A stretch of 64,000 nucleotides of DNA, from assembly GCF_028622115.1 (NCBI RefSeq), contig NZ_CP097263.1, positions 3,410,001 through 3,474,000 on the forward strand, read 5' to 3'. The notes beneath the pieces are model-generated. The model did not search any database. It was not told the origin of the DNA and saw only the letters and a list, made by a program, of their open reading frames with translations. This document shows, one piece after another, positions 31,786 through 40,327 of the stretch; positions within the stretch are counted from its first letter, which is position 1, and every line of letters begins with the position of its first letter. The DNA comes from Kutzneria chonburiensis (lineage in GTDB: Bacteria > Actinomycetota > Actinomycetes > Mycobacteriales > Pseudonocardiaceae). The position numbers and the translations under genes were made by a program.

Positions 31786-34700
31786 TCAGCCCTGGGCGAT
31801 GGCGAACAGGTGCATCGTCGCCCGGTACTGCTTGGCGGTGTCGCCGAGATCGGGCAGCGTCACGTAGCGGACGGTCTTGCCGGGTTGGAGCGCGACCGGG
31901 CTGTAGTAGACGCTGAAGCCCGGCTGGCTGTTGAGTGGCTTGTGGATGTACGCCGTGCTGGCCACGACGTCACCGCCGGGTGGCGGGGTGACGCCGTACC
32001 AGTCCGACATGGACAGTGTGAACGGCTGGGTGCTGCCGTCGTCGTAGGTGACCGTGCCGACGCCGGATGTCAGTCCGTACGAGGCGGAGCCGACGAACCC
32101 GAGCTTGGTGGCGTTGACCTTGATGGTCTGCCCGCCGGAGACGACGTTGTCGACCTGGCCCGACTTCGTGTTGGGCCACGTGAAGGTCGCGCCGTCGTGG
32201 GTGACGGCCGCGCCGGCGGTGAGTCCGACGGCGGCCAGCGCCTGAGTGGAGAAGCTGGCCCCGCCGCCGTCGAAGTCGGCGTCGTCAGGGGTGGCGTCGT
32301 CGCTGATCGCCCGGGCGTCGAAGGTGGCGTCGAGATCCGGATAGGGCACCGCCAGTTGGACAACAGATGTTGTCGCGGGTGCGCCGGCGACGAGATTCAC
32401 GGTGCCCGGCTTGGCATCGGCCGGCACCTTCACCTGCCACGTCGTCTGCACCGACGCACCCGGCGCCACGGTGTCGAAGCTGGCCGGCGAGGTGGCGGTC
32501 GCGGGCAGACCGGACAGCGTGAGGGTGACGGCATTCGCTGCTGTGGCACCGGTATTCGTGTACTTAGTGGTGACCGTCCTGGTCGATCCGGGGTCGGCGA
32601 TCGACGGCGCGGTCACGGCCAGCGAGTCGTTCTTGGCGGCGATGGCGAAGATGTGCATCGACGGCCAGCCGCTGCTCGTCCCGTGGCTGATGTCGGGCAG
32701 CGTGACGTACTGCAGCGTCTTGCCGACGGCCAGCGGCACCGACGCGAAGTACAGGCTGAAGGCGCCGGTGTTGGTGCCGCCATTGGTGTTGAGGTACGGC
32801 AAGGTCGTCACGACATCGCCGCCCGCAGCCGGCTGGTTGCCGTACCAGTCGGCAAAAGACAGCGTCTGCTGCTCGGTCGTGCCGTCGGTGTAGGTCAGCG
32901 TCACCTTGCCGGTCTGCGTGCCGTACGTCGACGCGCCGATGAAGCCCAGCGAGGATCCGCCGGCCGGGAGATCGATCGTCTGCCCACCGGCGGCAACGTT
33001 GTTCGGGCCGCCGTCCGGCCAGGCGAAGGTGTAGCCGTCGTGGGTGATCTTCGTGCCGGCGTTGATGCCGTTGGCGGCCAAGGTTTCCGTGGAGAAGCTT
33101 GATCCGTTGCCGTCGAAGTTGCCGACGCCGTGGTTGCCGTCCGGGCTGGTGCCGGCGTTGTCGAAGGCGGCAGCCAGCCGGGAGAAGGCGACGTCGACAT
33201 CGATGGTGGCGGTGCTGTCGTGCGCCCCACCGACCGTGGCATCGGCGATGAGAGTCTGCACTCCCCCACCGACACCGGGCTGCACGGTCCAGGTCGTGCT
33301 GACAGTGGCCTTGGCGTCGACCGTGGCGAAGGTGGCCGGCGTGCTGGGGGTTGCGGTCCAACCGGCGGGCAAACCCAGTGACAGCGCGACATTGCGCACC
33401 GTCGCGCCGGGGTTGGTGAACGTCGTGGTGACCTTGGCCGGCTTGGTCGGGTCGACGATGGCCGGCGCTTGGACCTTCAGGCCGTGCCCGACGACGATCG
33501 GCACGGTCCCGGTGACGCCGCCGACCGTGGCGGAAATGGTCGCCACCCCGGTTCCGACCATCGTGACGACGCCGCGTGGGCTGACGCGGGCCACCGATTC
33601 GTTGCTGCTGCCGTACTTCACATCGGCCTTGGTCAGGTCCACAAAGGATCCGTCGTTGTTCACCGCCTCCACCACGTGATCCGCGGTGACGGACAGGTCC
33701 CGCTGCTCACGGCTGGGGATGGTGTCGTCGGCGAGCCACTGGTTGCGGCTCGTGAGATCGAGCGTCTGGCCGACCTGGTAGCTGCTGGCCTCGGGCTGGA
33801 CCGTCACCACGGAGACCTTCGGCGTGATCTTCCCGGTGACCGAGACCCGTTGCGTGGCAACGATGTGTGACGCGTCGGCGCCGACCCGGAACTCGTAGTC
33901 GCCGGGGTACACCGTCGACTTCATCGCCTTGGCATCCCAGAGCGCCAGATCAGCGATCTTGACGGACAGCGTGAGCCGCTGCGACTTTCCGGGCGCCAGC
34001 ACGGTTGTCTTGCCGAACGCGGCCAGCCGCTCCTTGGGCAGCTCCACGCCGGGCACGGTGAACGGCGTCGCCGCGTACAGCTGCGCGACGGTGGAGCCAG
34101 CGGTCTTGCCGTTGTTGGTGACGGTCAGTGCGACCTTGACCGTGCCGTCGGCCGACACGTGCCGAGTGTCGGCTTTCACGTCGCTGTAAGCGAAAGAGGA
34201 GTAGCTCAGGCCGTAGCCGAACGGATAGGTCGGCGTCGTGGTGGCGTACTGGTAGGTGCGGCCGAGACCGCCGGTCTGCGACGGCGTGAGGCCGTAGTTG
34301 GACATCGCCGGCAGCTGGCTGTCGTCGGCGTACCAGGTGAAGTTCAGGTGCCCGTCCGGATTCTGCCTGCCGAACAGCACGTCGGCCAGCGCCGTGCCCT
34401 GGCTCTCGCCGTTGTAGCCGCTGAACAGCACGGCCGGGAACTTGGCCTGCGCGGCGGCGATGTTCACCGGGCCGGCGGACTGGATCACCAGCGCGGTGCG
34501 CTTGTTGCCCACCGCGGTCACCTGGTCGATCAGCGAGTTGTAGTTGCCGGGCATGGCAATGCCCGGCCGGTCCGTGCCCTCGGAGGAGATGTCCGTGTCC
34601 GTGCCGACAAAAACCACGACCAGGTCGGCCGAGGCGATGTCCGCCTTGGTCTGCGCGCTCAACGTCGCCGCGTCAGACGCCCTGGTGGACGTGCCGGCGG

Positions 34701-36210
34701 CGTCGAACACCACGGAAGCGCCGGGGTTGGCCGCTTTCACCTGCTCCGTGATGCCGGCGACCGGGCTGACCTGAAGCGTCGGGTTGCCGGAGTAGCCGCC
34801 GAGGGTGACCTTGCCGGCCAGGTCACCGACGATGACCACCTTGTTGAGCGCCTTGGGCTGCACCGGCAGCAGAGCGTCGTTCTTCAGCAGCACCAACGAG
34901 TTGTCCGCGACCTTGCGGGCCAGGTCCTGGTGAGCCGGGCTCTGGATGGCCGCCTTGGTGATCGACGTGTACGGATTGTGTGCCTGCGGGCCGTCGAACT
35001 CGCCGGTCCGCATCCGGATGGTGAACGACCGGATCAGGTCGTTGTCGATCACGCCCACGCTGAGGATGCCGGCGTTGATCGCCGCCATCACGTTGGCCAC
35101 CGTGTTCTCCAGGCCGCCGCAGTCCAGGCCGGTGCCGGCCCGCAGCGCGTACGCCAGGCCGCCCGCCGACGCGGGCACCTTCGCGCCGGTCGCGGTGTTC
35201 GTCCAGGTGGCGGAGTCGCCCTTGCCGTCGGTGGTCCAGCCCGGCGGCGCCCAGTTGTGGCCGTCCGGGAAGGTCTTGTAGGTGGTGCCGATCGCGCCGC
35301 AGTCGGAGGTGATGTAGCCGTCGAAGCCGTCGGAGCGCTGGGCCAGCTGGTTGGTGGTGTACGTGTCGGCGACCGACGGCGTGCCGTTGATGGCGTTGTA
35401 CGAGGTCATCAGGCCGGCGACGTGCGCATCCTGCACGAGGCTCTTGAACTGCGCGGTGTAGTAGTCGCGAAGGTTGACGTCGGTGACGTCGGAGGTGACA
35501 CCCGTGCGGTCCTGCTCGACGTTGTTGAGGGCGTAGTGCTTGGCGGTCGCGGCGACCTTCAGGTACTTCGACTGCGGCGTGCCCTGCATCGTCTGGCCCT
35601 GGAAGCCGTTCACGAAGGCGCCGGCCATGGTCGAGACCAGGTAGGGGTCCTCGCCGAAGGCCTCGTCCGTACGGCCCCAGCGCGGGTCGCGGTCGAGGTT
35701 GACCGTCGGCGCCCAGTACGTGAGGTGACCGTAGTTGTCACGGGAGTCGCCCAGGTTGTTCTGGTCAACGCCGAACAATGACTTGTCCAGGAAGCCGCGC
35801 GCCTCGTCGGAGATCGCGGTCGTCTCGTCGTAGATCAGCTTCGGGTCCCACGACATGGTGGCCGCGAAGTTGGTCGGGAAGCTGGTGGCCACCGGCGAGC
35901 CCGAGTGCCCGCCGTTGTTCAGGTTGTCGTACAGCGCGTTGACGCCGTGCTGGCCCTCGCTCCAGTAGTTGTACTCCTGTACGCCGAGCCGCGGGATGCC
36001 AGGCGCGGTCGTCTCCAGCTGCGCGGCCTTCTCCGGCAGCGTCATCCGGGACACCAGGTCGGCCGCCCGCTCGGCGAACGAGTAGTGCGTGTCCAGGTAG
36101 ACCGGCACCCGCGGCGCGGCGGCCACGGCCGGCGCCACCGGCGCCATCATCGGCAGGGTGGCCGCCACCGCGACCACCCCGCGCCTGAGCCAGGTCGAAC
36201 GGGCCATCAT
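31786..36210 (-). CDS. secreted multidomain glycoside hydrolase family 3 enzyme (beta-xylosidase-like)
   Basis: The 1474-residue precursor has a signal peptide (residues 1 to about 30). The GH3 N-terminal barrel follows with GRTDEAFGEDPYLVS, KHYALNNVEQDR and the nucleophile Asp303 in GYITSDCGAIGT, a form typical of GH3 xylosidases. The second GH3 domain (NSLVLLKNDALLPV, GTDTDISSEGTDRPG with the likely acid/base Glu) and a fibronectin-like domain come next. The last 600 residues carry a Big-2-like domain and two tandem units. Each unit pairs a CARDB/NEW3-like domain with a beta-sandwich domain ending in HIFAIA or HLFAIA. GH3 xylosidases are usually 700-900 residues, so the tail is an extra, probably for binding polysaccharide. 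Confidence 0.92.
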   Translation of the reverse strand: MMARSTWLRRGVVAVAATLPMMAPVAPAVAAAPRVPVYLDTHYSFAERAADLVSRMTLPEKAAQLETTAPGIPRLGVQEYNYWSEGQHGVNALYDNLNNGGHSGSPVATSFPTNFAATMSWDPKLIYDETTAISDEARGFLDKSLFGVDQNNLGDSRDNYGHLTYWAPTVNLDRDPRWGRTDEAFGEDPYLVSTMAGAFVNGFQGQTMQGTPQSKYLKVAATAKHYALNNVEQDRTGVTSDVTDVNLRDYYTAQFKSLVQDAHVAGLMTSYNAINGTPSVADTYTTNQLAQRSDGFDGYITSDCGAIGTTYKTFPDGHNWAPPGWTTDGKGDSATWTNTATGAKVPASAGGLAYALRAGTGLDCGGLENTVANVMAAINAGILSVGVIDNDLIRSFTIRMRTGEFDGPQAHNPYTSITKAAIQSPAHQDLARKVADNSLVLLKNDALLPVQPKALNKVVIVGDLAGKVTLGGYSGNPTLQVSPVAGITEQVKAANPGASVVFDAAGTSTRASDAATLSAQTKADIASADLVVVFVGTDTDISSEGTDRPGIAMPGNYNSLIDQVTAVGNKRTALVIQSAGPVNIAAAQAKFPAVLFSGYNGESQGTALADVLFGRQNPDGHLNFTWYADDSQLPAMSNYGLTPSQTGGLGRTYQYATTTPTYPFGYGLSYSSFAYSDVKADTRHVSADGTVKVALTVTNNGKTAGSTVAQLYAATPFTVPGVELPKERLAAFGKTTVLAPGKSQRLTLSVKIADLALWDAKAMKSTVYPGDYEFRVGADASHIVATQRVSVTGKITPKVSVVTVQPEASSYQVGQTLDLTSRNQWLADDTIPSREQRDLSVTADHVVEAVNNDGSFVDLTKADVKYGSSNESVARVSPRGVVTMVGTGVATISATVGGVTGTVPIVVGHGLKVQAPAIVDPTKPAKVTTTFTNPGATVRNVALSLGLPAGWTATPSTPATFATVDAKATVSTTWTVQPGVGGGVQTLIADATVGGAHDSTATIDVDVAFSRLAAAFDNAGTSPDGNHGVGNFDGNGSSFSTETLAANGINAGTKITHDGYTFAWPDGGPNNVAAGGQTIDLPAGGSSLGFIGASTYGTQTGKVTLTYTDGTTEQQTLSFADWYGNQPAAGGDVVTTLPYLNTNGGTNTGAFSLYFASVPLAVGKTLQYVTLPDISHGTSSGWPSMHIFAIAAKNDSLAVTAPSIADPGSTRTVTTKYTNTGATAANAVTLTLSGLPATATSPASFDTVAPGASVQTTWQVKVPADAKPGTVNLVAGAPATTSVVQLAVPYPDLDATFDARAISDDATPDDADFDGGGASFSTQALAAVGLTAGAAVTHDGATFTWPNTKSGQVDNVVSGGQTIKVNATKLGFVGSASYGLTSGVGTVTYDDGSTQPFTLSMSDWYGVTPPPGGDVVASTAYIHKPLNSQPGFSVYYSPVALQPGKTVRYVTLPDLGDTAKQYRATMHLFAIAQG

Positions 36211-36352
36211 GCCTCCGTCTTCCAGCCTTAGACCTAAAGTCGAACAAACATCGGCGGTACGGCGAGTGTCGTCATGGTCTCGACGACGGTCAATGCCTTG
36301 TCCACCGGTTTGTCTCGTCCAGGGTTCAGCGCACTGGCGGAGAAACGTGGGG

Positions 36353-36425
36353 CTGCCCGTCGAGGACTCGAACCTCGGTCTCCGCGATCAGAGCGCGGCG
36401 TCCTTGCCAGCTGGACCAACGGGCA
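36353..36425 (-). tRNA. tRNA-Gln (anticodon CTG), atypical sequence
   Basis: Read on the minus strand it folds fully. The acceptor is TGCCCGT/ACGGGCA and the D stem GTCC/GGAC. The anticodon stem CCGCG/CGCGG carries loop CTCTGAT, and the T arm is CGAGG-TTCGAGT-CCTCG. The U1-A72 pair is typical of tRNA-Gln. No CCA is encoded (GCCC follows). It is first in a row of four diverged tRNA genes. Confidence 0.8.
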
Positions 36426-36431
36426 TCGTGG

Positions 36432-36503
36432 TAGCGCGTACGGGAGTCGAACCCGTGCCTCCGGGGTGAGAGCCCGGTGTCCGTTCCGCTGGACCAACGC
36501 GCT
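36432..36503 (-). tRNA. tRNA-Glu (anticodon CTC), atypical acceptor
   Basis: The minus strand gives acceptor AGCGCGT/ACGCGCT, D stem GTCC/GGAC, anticodon stem CCGGG/CCCGG with loop CTCTCAC, and T arm ACGGG-TTCGACT-CCCGT. A CCA end is encoded at 36429-36431. The first pair is A1-U72, where tRNA-Glu normally has G1-C72. Confidence 0.82.
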
Positions 36504-36520
36504 GTGATCTTGTGGTGCAG

Positions 36521-36592
36521 TCGGGCGCCCGCGAGTCGAACGCGGTGTCTCCTGAATCCAAATCAGGTGGGTTGCCGTCTCCCTCGCGCCCG
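36521..36592 (-). tRNA. tRNA-Pro-like (anticodon TGG)
   Basis: The fold has acceptor CGGGCGC/GCGCCCG with C1-G72, as in bacterial tRNA-Pro, anticodon stem CCTGA/TCAGG with loop TTTGGAT, and T arm CCGCG-TTCGACT-CGCGG. The D stem is only three pairs (GGG/CCC) and position 8 is G in place of T, so it is diverged. No CCA is encoded. Confidence 0.65.
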
Positions 36593-36607
36593 AGGGATTT
36601 CATGACG

Positions 36608-36678
36608 CACCGGCGGAGGGAGTCGAACCCCCGGGAATCGGTTTTGGAGGCCGTTCCGCTCTCCGGAAGCTCGCCGGC
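36608..36678 (-). tRNA. tRNA-Trp-like (anticodon CCA), degenerate
   Basis: The acceptor (GCCGGCG/CGCCGGT) and T arm (GGGGG-TTCGACT-CCCTC) are good, and the loop CTCCAAA matches tRNA-Trp. The anticodon stem has only three sound pairs and the D arm is irregular, so it may be a decayed tRNA or an unusual one. It lies only 12 bases downstream of a strong terminator. Confidence 0.45.
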
Positions 36679-36690
36679 AGAGAATGCATG

Positions 36691-36727
36691 AAAAAAGCCG
36701 CCCCTGTCGGTTTCCCGATGGGCGGCT
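36691..36727 (-). terminator. intrinsic terminator of the small gene
   Basis: On the minus strand, stem AGCCGCCC/GGGCGGCT encloses a smaller TCGG/CCGA hairpin and is followed by six T residues (36696-36691). It is one of the few classical rho-independent terminators in this window, about 20 bases after the stop of the 35-codon gene and just before the tRNA row. Confidence 0.85.
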
Positions 36728-36744
36728 CTCCGGTCGTGACCAGG

Positions 36745-36852
36745 TCACATGGGAGAACCGCTGCCGGGCGGGCGCTCGCGTTCGTCCGACGGTCGCGCGT
36801 CGGCGAACACGGCGCTCAGGCGCTGCGCGTCTCGCTGTCGCATGTCCGTCAT
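36745..36852 (-). CDS. 35-residue small protein with its own promoter and terminator
   Basis: The frame starts at the ATG at 36852 after AGGAGAGG and encodes MTDMRQRDAQRLSAVFADAR followed by a hydrophilic, Pro/Gly-rich tail ending GSGSPM. It has no signal peptide or membrane segment and is highly charged (many Arg, Asp and Glu). Upstream lies a near-consensus promoter (-35 TTGACG, -10 AATGAT, 17-base spacing) and downstream a classical terminator, so a transcript of about 180 bases is predicted. I do not recognise the protein. It could be a small regulatory protein, a leader peptide for the tRNA row, or the coding part of a dual-function small RNA. Confidence 0.6.
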   Translation of the reverse strand: MTDMRQRDAQRLSAVFADARPSDERERPPGSGSPM

Positions 36853-36879
36853 GACCTCTCCTTGTTGCGGTGTGGGTGA

Positions 36880-36908
36880 ATCATTGCCCAGCCACCTGGT
36901 CGCGTCAA
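36880..36908 (-). promoter_or_regulatory. sigma-70-type promoter
   Basis: On the minus strand TTGACG (36908-36903) and AATGAT (36885-36880) are separated by 17 bases, very close to the housekeeping consensus. The predicted start of transcription is near 36873, about 20 bases before the small gene's ATG. Confidence 0.7.
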
Positions 36909-36962
36909 TCCTAATTCGACTGGCGGTGGTGGACGGCCGGGCGCCGCATTACGTTCGAAGCC

Positions 36963-38561
36963 ATGGCCAGCCCTGACACGCCGACCGTGACCGACCTGCT
37001 GCTGGCCCGGGCCGCCGATGACGGGCCGGGGCTGCGGTTCGAGGACGCCTCGTGGTCCTGGGCCGAGCACCTCCGGCGCGCGGCCGCGTACGCCGCCGGA
37101 TTCACCGCGCTGCGGCGGCCCGGGATTCCCTTCCACATCGGCATTCTGGCCGACAACCTGCCCGAGTTCTCCTTCGCGCTGGCCGGCGCCGCCCTGTCCG
37201 GCGCGGTGCTCGTCGGCCTGAACCCGACCCGGCGTGGACCCGCGCTGGCGCGGGACATTCGGCTGGCCGACTGCCAGCTCGTGCTCACCGAGTCCCGGCA
37301 CGCCGACCTGTTGACCGGGCTGGACGTCGACGTATTCGACCTGCACTCCCCGGCGTGGCAGGAGATCGTGTCCGCCGACGCCCCACTGTCGCCGGTGGCC
37401 GCAACCCCGGATGACCTGTTGATGCTGATCTTCACCTCCGGCACCAGCGGCGACCCCAAAGCCGTCCGCTGCACTCACGGCAAGATCGCCTTCCCCGGCC
37501 GCATGCTGGCCGACCGCTTCGGACTGTCCACTTCGGACACGGTGTATCTGTCGATGCCCATGTTCCACTCCAACGCCATCATGGCCGGCTGGTCCGTCGG
37601 GCTCGCCGCCGGCGCCACTCTCGCGCTGCGCCGGCGTTTCTCCGCTTCCGGCTTCCTGCCCGACGTCCGCCGCTTCGGCGCCACCTACGCCAACTACGTC
37701 GGCCGGCCGTTGTCGTACGTACTCGCCACTCCCGTTCGCTGTGACGACGCCGACAACCCCCTTGTCCTCGTGTACGGCAACGAGGGCAACGAGTCCGATC
37801 TCGCCCGCTTCTCGTCCCGCTTCGACTGCCTCGTGGTCGACGGTTTCGGCTCCACCGAAGGCGGTGTGGCCATCGCCCGCACCCCCGACACCCCACCCGG
37901 CGCACTGGGCAAGCTCACCGATGGCACTGTGATCCTCGACGTCGACACCGGAACCCCTTGTCCGCCAGCACAGTTCGCCCCCGACGGCCGTCTGCTCAAC
38001 CCGTCCGAGGCCATCGGCGAGATCGTCAACACCGCCGGCGCCGGCTGGTTCGCCGGCTACTACGGCGATCCCGCTGCCGATTCTTCCCGGCTGCGCAACG
38101 GCTCCTACCACAGCGGCGATCTCGGCTACGTCGACTCCGCCGGCTTCTGCTACTTCGCCGGCCGTACCGGCGACTGGCTTCGCGTCGACGGCGAGAACCT
38201 CGGCACCGCCCCCATCGAGCGCATCCTCGCCCGGCACCCAACCGTGGCCGAGGTTGCCGTCTACGGCATTCCCGACCCCACCGTCGGCGACCAGGTCATG
38301 GCCGCCCTCGTCCTTCGCCCCGGCGCCGACTTCGATCCCCCCGGCTTCGCCGCTTTCCTCGCCGCCCAGCCCGACCTCGGTCCCAAGCAGGTTCCCCGGT
38401 ATGTCCGCATCGCCGCCACCTTGCCCCGGACCGCCACGTACAAGGTCGTCAAACGCATGTTGGCCGCCGAAGGTCTGTCCTGCCCCGACCCCGTCTGGCA
38501 GCGTTCCGGCGCGGAGTTCCAGCCTCTCGAGTCTTCGGACGTTCAGGCCCCGAGCTCTTGA
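36963..38561 (+). CDS. AMP-binding acyl-CoA synthetase
   Basis: This 532-residue adenylate-forming enzyme has the P-loop-like LIFTSGTSGDPKAVRCTHGK near residue 158. DGFGSTEGGVAIARTPDTPP is the A5 core and YHSGDLGYVDSAGFCYFAGR with GDWLRVDGENL is the A7/A8 hinge. The C-terminal catalytic lysine region is LPRTATYKVVKRML. It activates a carboxylic acid with ATP and transfers it to CoA. Compared with medium- or long-chain FadD proteins it is of normal length. The substrate is not predictable. It stands alone, divergent from the small gene at 36745, and ends in a hairpin. Confidence 0.92.
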   Translation: MASPDTPTVTDLLLARAADDGPGLRFEDASWSWAEHLRRAAAYAAGFTALRRPGIPFHIGILADNLPEFSFALAGAALSGAVLVGLNPTRRGPALARDIRLADCQLVLTESRHADLLTGLDVDVFDLHSPAWQEIVSADAPLSPVAATPDDLLMLIFTSGTSGDPKAVRCTHGKIAFPGRMLADRFGLSTSDTVYLSMPMFHSNAIMAGWSVGLAAGATLALRRRFSASGFLPDVRRFGATYANYVGRPLSYVLATPVRCDDADNPLVLVYGNEGNESDLARFSSRFDCLVVDGFGSTEGGVAIARTPDTPPGALGKLTDGTVILDVDTGTPCPPAQFAPDGRLLNPSEAIGEIVNTAGAGWFAGYYGDPAADSSRLRNGSYHSGDLGYVDSAGFCYFAGRTGDWLRVDGENLGTAPIERILARHPTVAEVAVYGIPDPTVGDQVMAALVLRPGADFDPPGFAAFLAAQPDLGPKQVPRYVRIAATLPRTATYKVVKRMLAAEGLSCPDPVWQRSGAEFQPLESSDVQAPSS

Positions 38562-38564
38562 CGC

Positions 38565-38583
38565 CGCCGCGCTTTACGCGGCG
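38565..38583 (+). terminator. short hairpin after the acyl-CoA synthetase
   Basis: CGCCGCG (38565-38571) pairs with CGCGGCG (38577-38583) around a CTTTA loop, directly after the stop codon at 38561. No T-run follows, so it is a modest candidate. The remaining 137 bases to the next gene show no coding frame I would trust. Confidence 0.4.
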
Positions 38584-38720
38584 TGAAGACGAACTCCTCC
38601 AGGGTTTCGGTCATCGCCCGATAGGTTGCGAGCATGGCCGGGCAGCTAGGTGATGATCGCACGGGGGTCGCTCGTGCTTGCTTTCGCGCCCCACCCGCCC
38701 ACCCTCTGGGGTCCGGCGGG

Positions 38721-39341
38721 CTACTCCCCGGCCAACTCCAGCACATACGAATCCCCGGCCTTGGAAAAGCCGATCCGACCGTAATACGGCTCGACCTGAC
38801 CGGGCGGGGTGAGCACCCGACGGAAGCCACGCGACGTGAACAGGTGACTGGAGCGGTAGACGAACTCGCCCGGCGTGAAATCACGATACGGCTTGGTGAC
38901 GTAGTCGAGCTCGACCTGGGCGGTGGCGGCGTCGACCGCGCGGAGGAGGACGACGCCGACGACGCTGTCGCCGGACAGTACGACGTAAGCGGACCGGGAA
39001 GGGCTGGGTGACCAGCGGAAATCGGGGTTGAAGCGTGCGATGTCATCAGCGTGGACGCGGAGCAGGTGGGCCAGGAAGTCGTCATCGGTACTGACCTGGA
39101 CCACCTGATAGGTCCGCTGGTCGTGACGGGTGGTGACGAGCCGGTACAAGAAGTACAGGTTGATCCCGGCCAACACGACGTTCATGGCGGCCTGGGGCCA
39201 CACACCCAACGCGGCGTTGAAGGCGACGAGCACGAGGCACGCGACGAGGTTGAGGGCCCGAAGCCGCAGCTGCCGGGACTGCAACAGCGACCAGACGAGC
39301 AGCGCGGAGCCGACCCACCCCAGAGCGTCGAGCCATCCCAT
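38721..39341 (-). CDS. small membrane protein (YgjV-like) with a C-terminal soluble domain
   Basis: The 206-residue protein from the ATG at 39341 begins MGWLDALGWVGSALLVWSLL and has three to four hydrophobic helices in the first 80 residues, resembling the YgjV-like inner-membrane family. After TTRHDQRTYQVVQV it continues with a soluble stretch of about 110 residues (DDDFLAHLLRVHADDI, YVVLSGDSVVGVVLLRAV, EPYYGRIGFSK) that looks related to GNAT acetyltransferase folds but lacks a clear acetyl-CoA loop. The function is unknown. It follows the NmrA-like gene on the same strand after 67 bases and is probably cotranscribed. Confidence 0.75.
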   Translation of the reverse strand: MGWLDALGWVGSALLVWSLLQSRQLRLRALNLVACLVLVAFNAALGVWPQAAMNVVLAGINLYFLYRLVTTRHDQRTYQVVQVSTDDDFLAHLLRVHADDIARFNPDFRWSPSPSRSAYVVLSGDSVVGVVLLRAVDAATAQVELDYVTKPYRDFTPGEFVYRSSHLFTSRGFRRVLTPPGQVEPYYGRIGFSKAGDSYVLELAGE

Positions 39342-39408
39342 GCCGAAATCCGTTCCCTCGAGACCATCTGCGCCCGAAGAGAGTAACCGGATTACGCCGA
39401 GCCGGCTG

Positions 39409-40287
39409 TCACGGAACGAAAAGCGGGCCGCTGGTCTCGAAGTCGGCCGAGGTGACGAACTGCCGGACCGACAGCGGGGCACGGCCGGTGATCTTCTCGA
39501 CCACATCGTTGGTGCCGGCGAAAATGCCGTGCTGGTAGTCGACGGCGACGTTGCTCAGGTGCTGGATGCGATGCGCCGGCATCGACCGGTCGGCCATGGC
39601 GGAAGCGAACTCCTCGACGCTGATCGGCTCGTAGTGCACGGGAAATCCCAGTGCCTCAGCCATTTCGGCGGCGATCTCGTAGTGGTTGAGCTCGACCGGA
39701 CCGTGCAACGAGTAGGCAGCACGATTGTGCGGCGAGGGATCCAGCAGCAATGCGGCGATCACCCGCGACTGGTCCGCGGCGGCGATGGGCGCGTGCCGGC
39801 CGTCGCCGAACGGCAGCCGCAGGTAGCCCTCGCCGTCCCGCTTCTCCCACCACAACGGCAGCCACTCGGCGAAGAAGGTCGGCCGGATGTGCGTCGTGAG
39901 CAGGTCGGTCCGGTCGAGCAGCCGCTCGCACAGCCAGTGCTGCCGGGCGGCGTTGCTCGTCGCCTCACGACGCGCGGAGATCTGCGACATGTTGACCACC
40001 GACCGGACACCGGCCTCGGTCGCCGCCTGGGCGAAGATGACCGTCGCCTCGACCAGGCCCGGCAAGATCGGATGGCAGAAGTACGCACCGCTGACGCCCT
40101 CCACCGCCGCCGTAACGTCGTCCAGGCTGTGCAGGTCGCCGACAACGACCTCGGCCCCGGCGTCAGCCAGCGCACGGGACCGCTCGTCCTCGCGGTGAGC
40201 CAGCACCCGCACCCGATGGCCGCCGTCCAGCAGCACCTTGGCCGTGCCGCCGCCGGTCCGGCCGGTCGCCGCCGTGATCAGGAACAT
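39409..40287 (-). CDS. NmrA-like NAD(P)-binding protein (atypical SDR)
   Basis: The 292-residue protein starts MFLITAATGRTGGGTAKVLL, the GxxGxxG nucleotide-binding motif of the NmrA/HSCARG group, with VRVLAHREDERSRALADAGA deciding cofactor preference and GVRSVVNMSQISARREATSN near the usual active site. The catalytic Tyr-x-x-x-Lys of classical SDRs is not evident, so it may be a redox sensor or a quinone reductase-like enzyme. Its promoter carries a perfect 16-bp inverted repeat, typical of TetR/MarR control. Confidence 0.87.
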   Translation of the reverse strand: MFLITAATGRTGGGTAKVLLDGGHRVRVLAHREDERSRALADAGAEVVVGDLHSLDDVTAAVEGVSGAYFCHPILPGLVEATVIFAQAATEAGVRSVVNMSQISARREATSNAARQHWLCERLLDRTDLLTTHIRPTFFAEWLPLWWEKRDGEGYLRLPFGDGRHAPIAAADQSRVIAALLLDPSPHNRAAYSLHGPVELNHYEIAAEMAEALGFPVHYEPISVEEFASAMADRSMPAHRIQHLSNVAVDYQHGIFAGTNDVVEKITGRAPLSVRQFVTSADFETSGPLFVP

Positions 40288-40327
40288 GACAGGCCTCTCG
40301 ACTGGTGGGCGACCGACGAGCCACCCG

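Noticed and set aside
36353-36678. The tRNA row as an integration site of a mobile element
   Set aside because: No integrase and no repeated tRNA 3' end flanking a segment could be found in the window.
38543-38635. Short minus-strand frame reading MLATYRAMTETLEEFVFTPR
   Set aside because: It overlaps the end of the acyl-CoA synthetase, has no ribosome site at its start and no partner sequence; I cannot support it as a gene.
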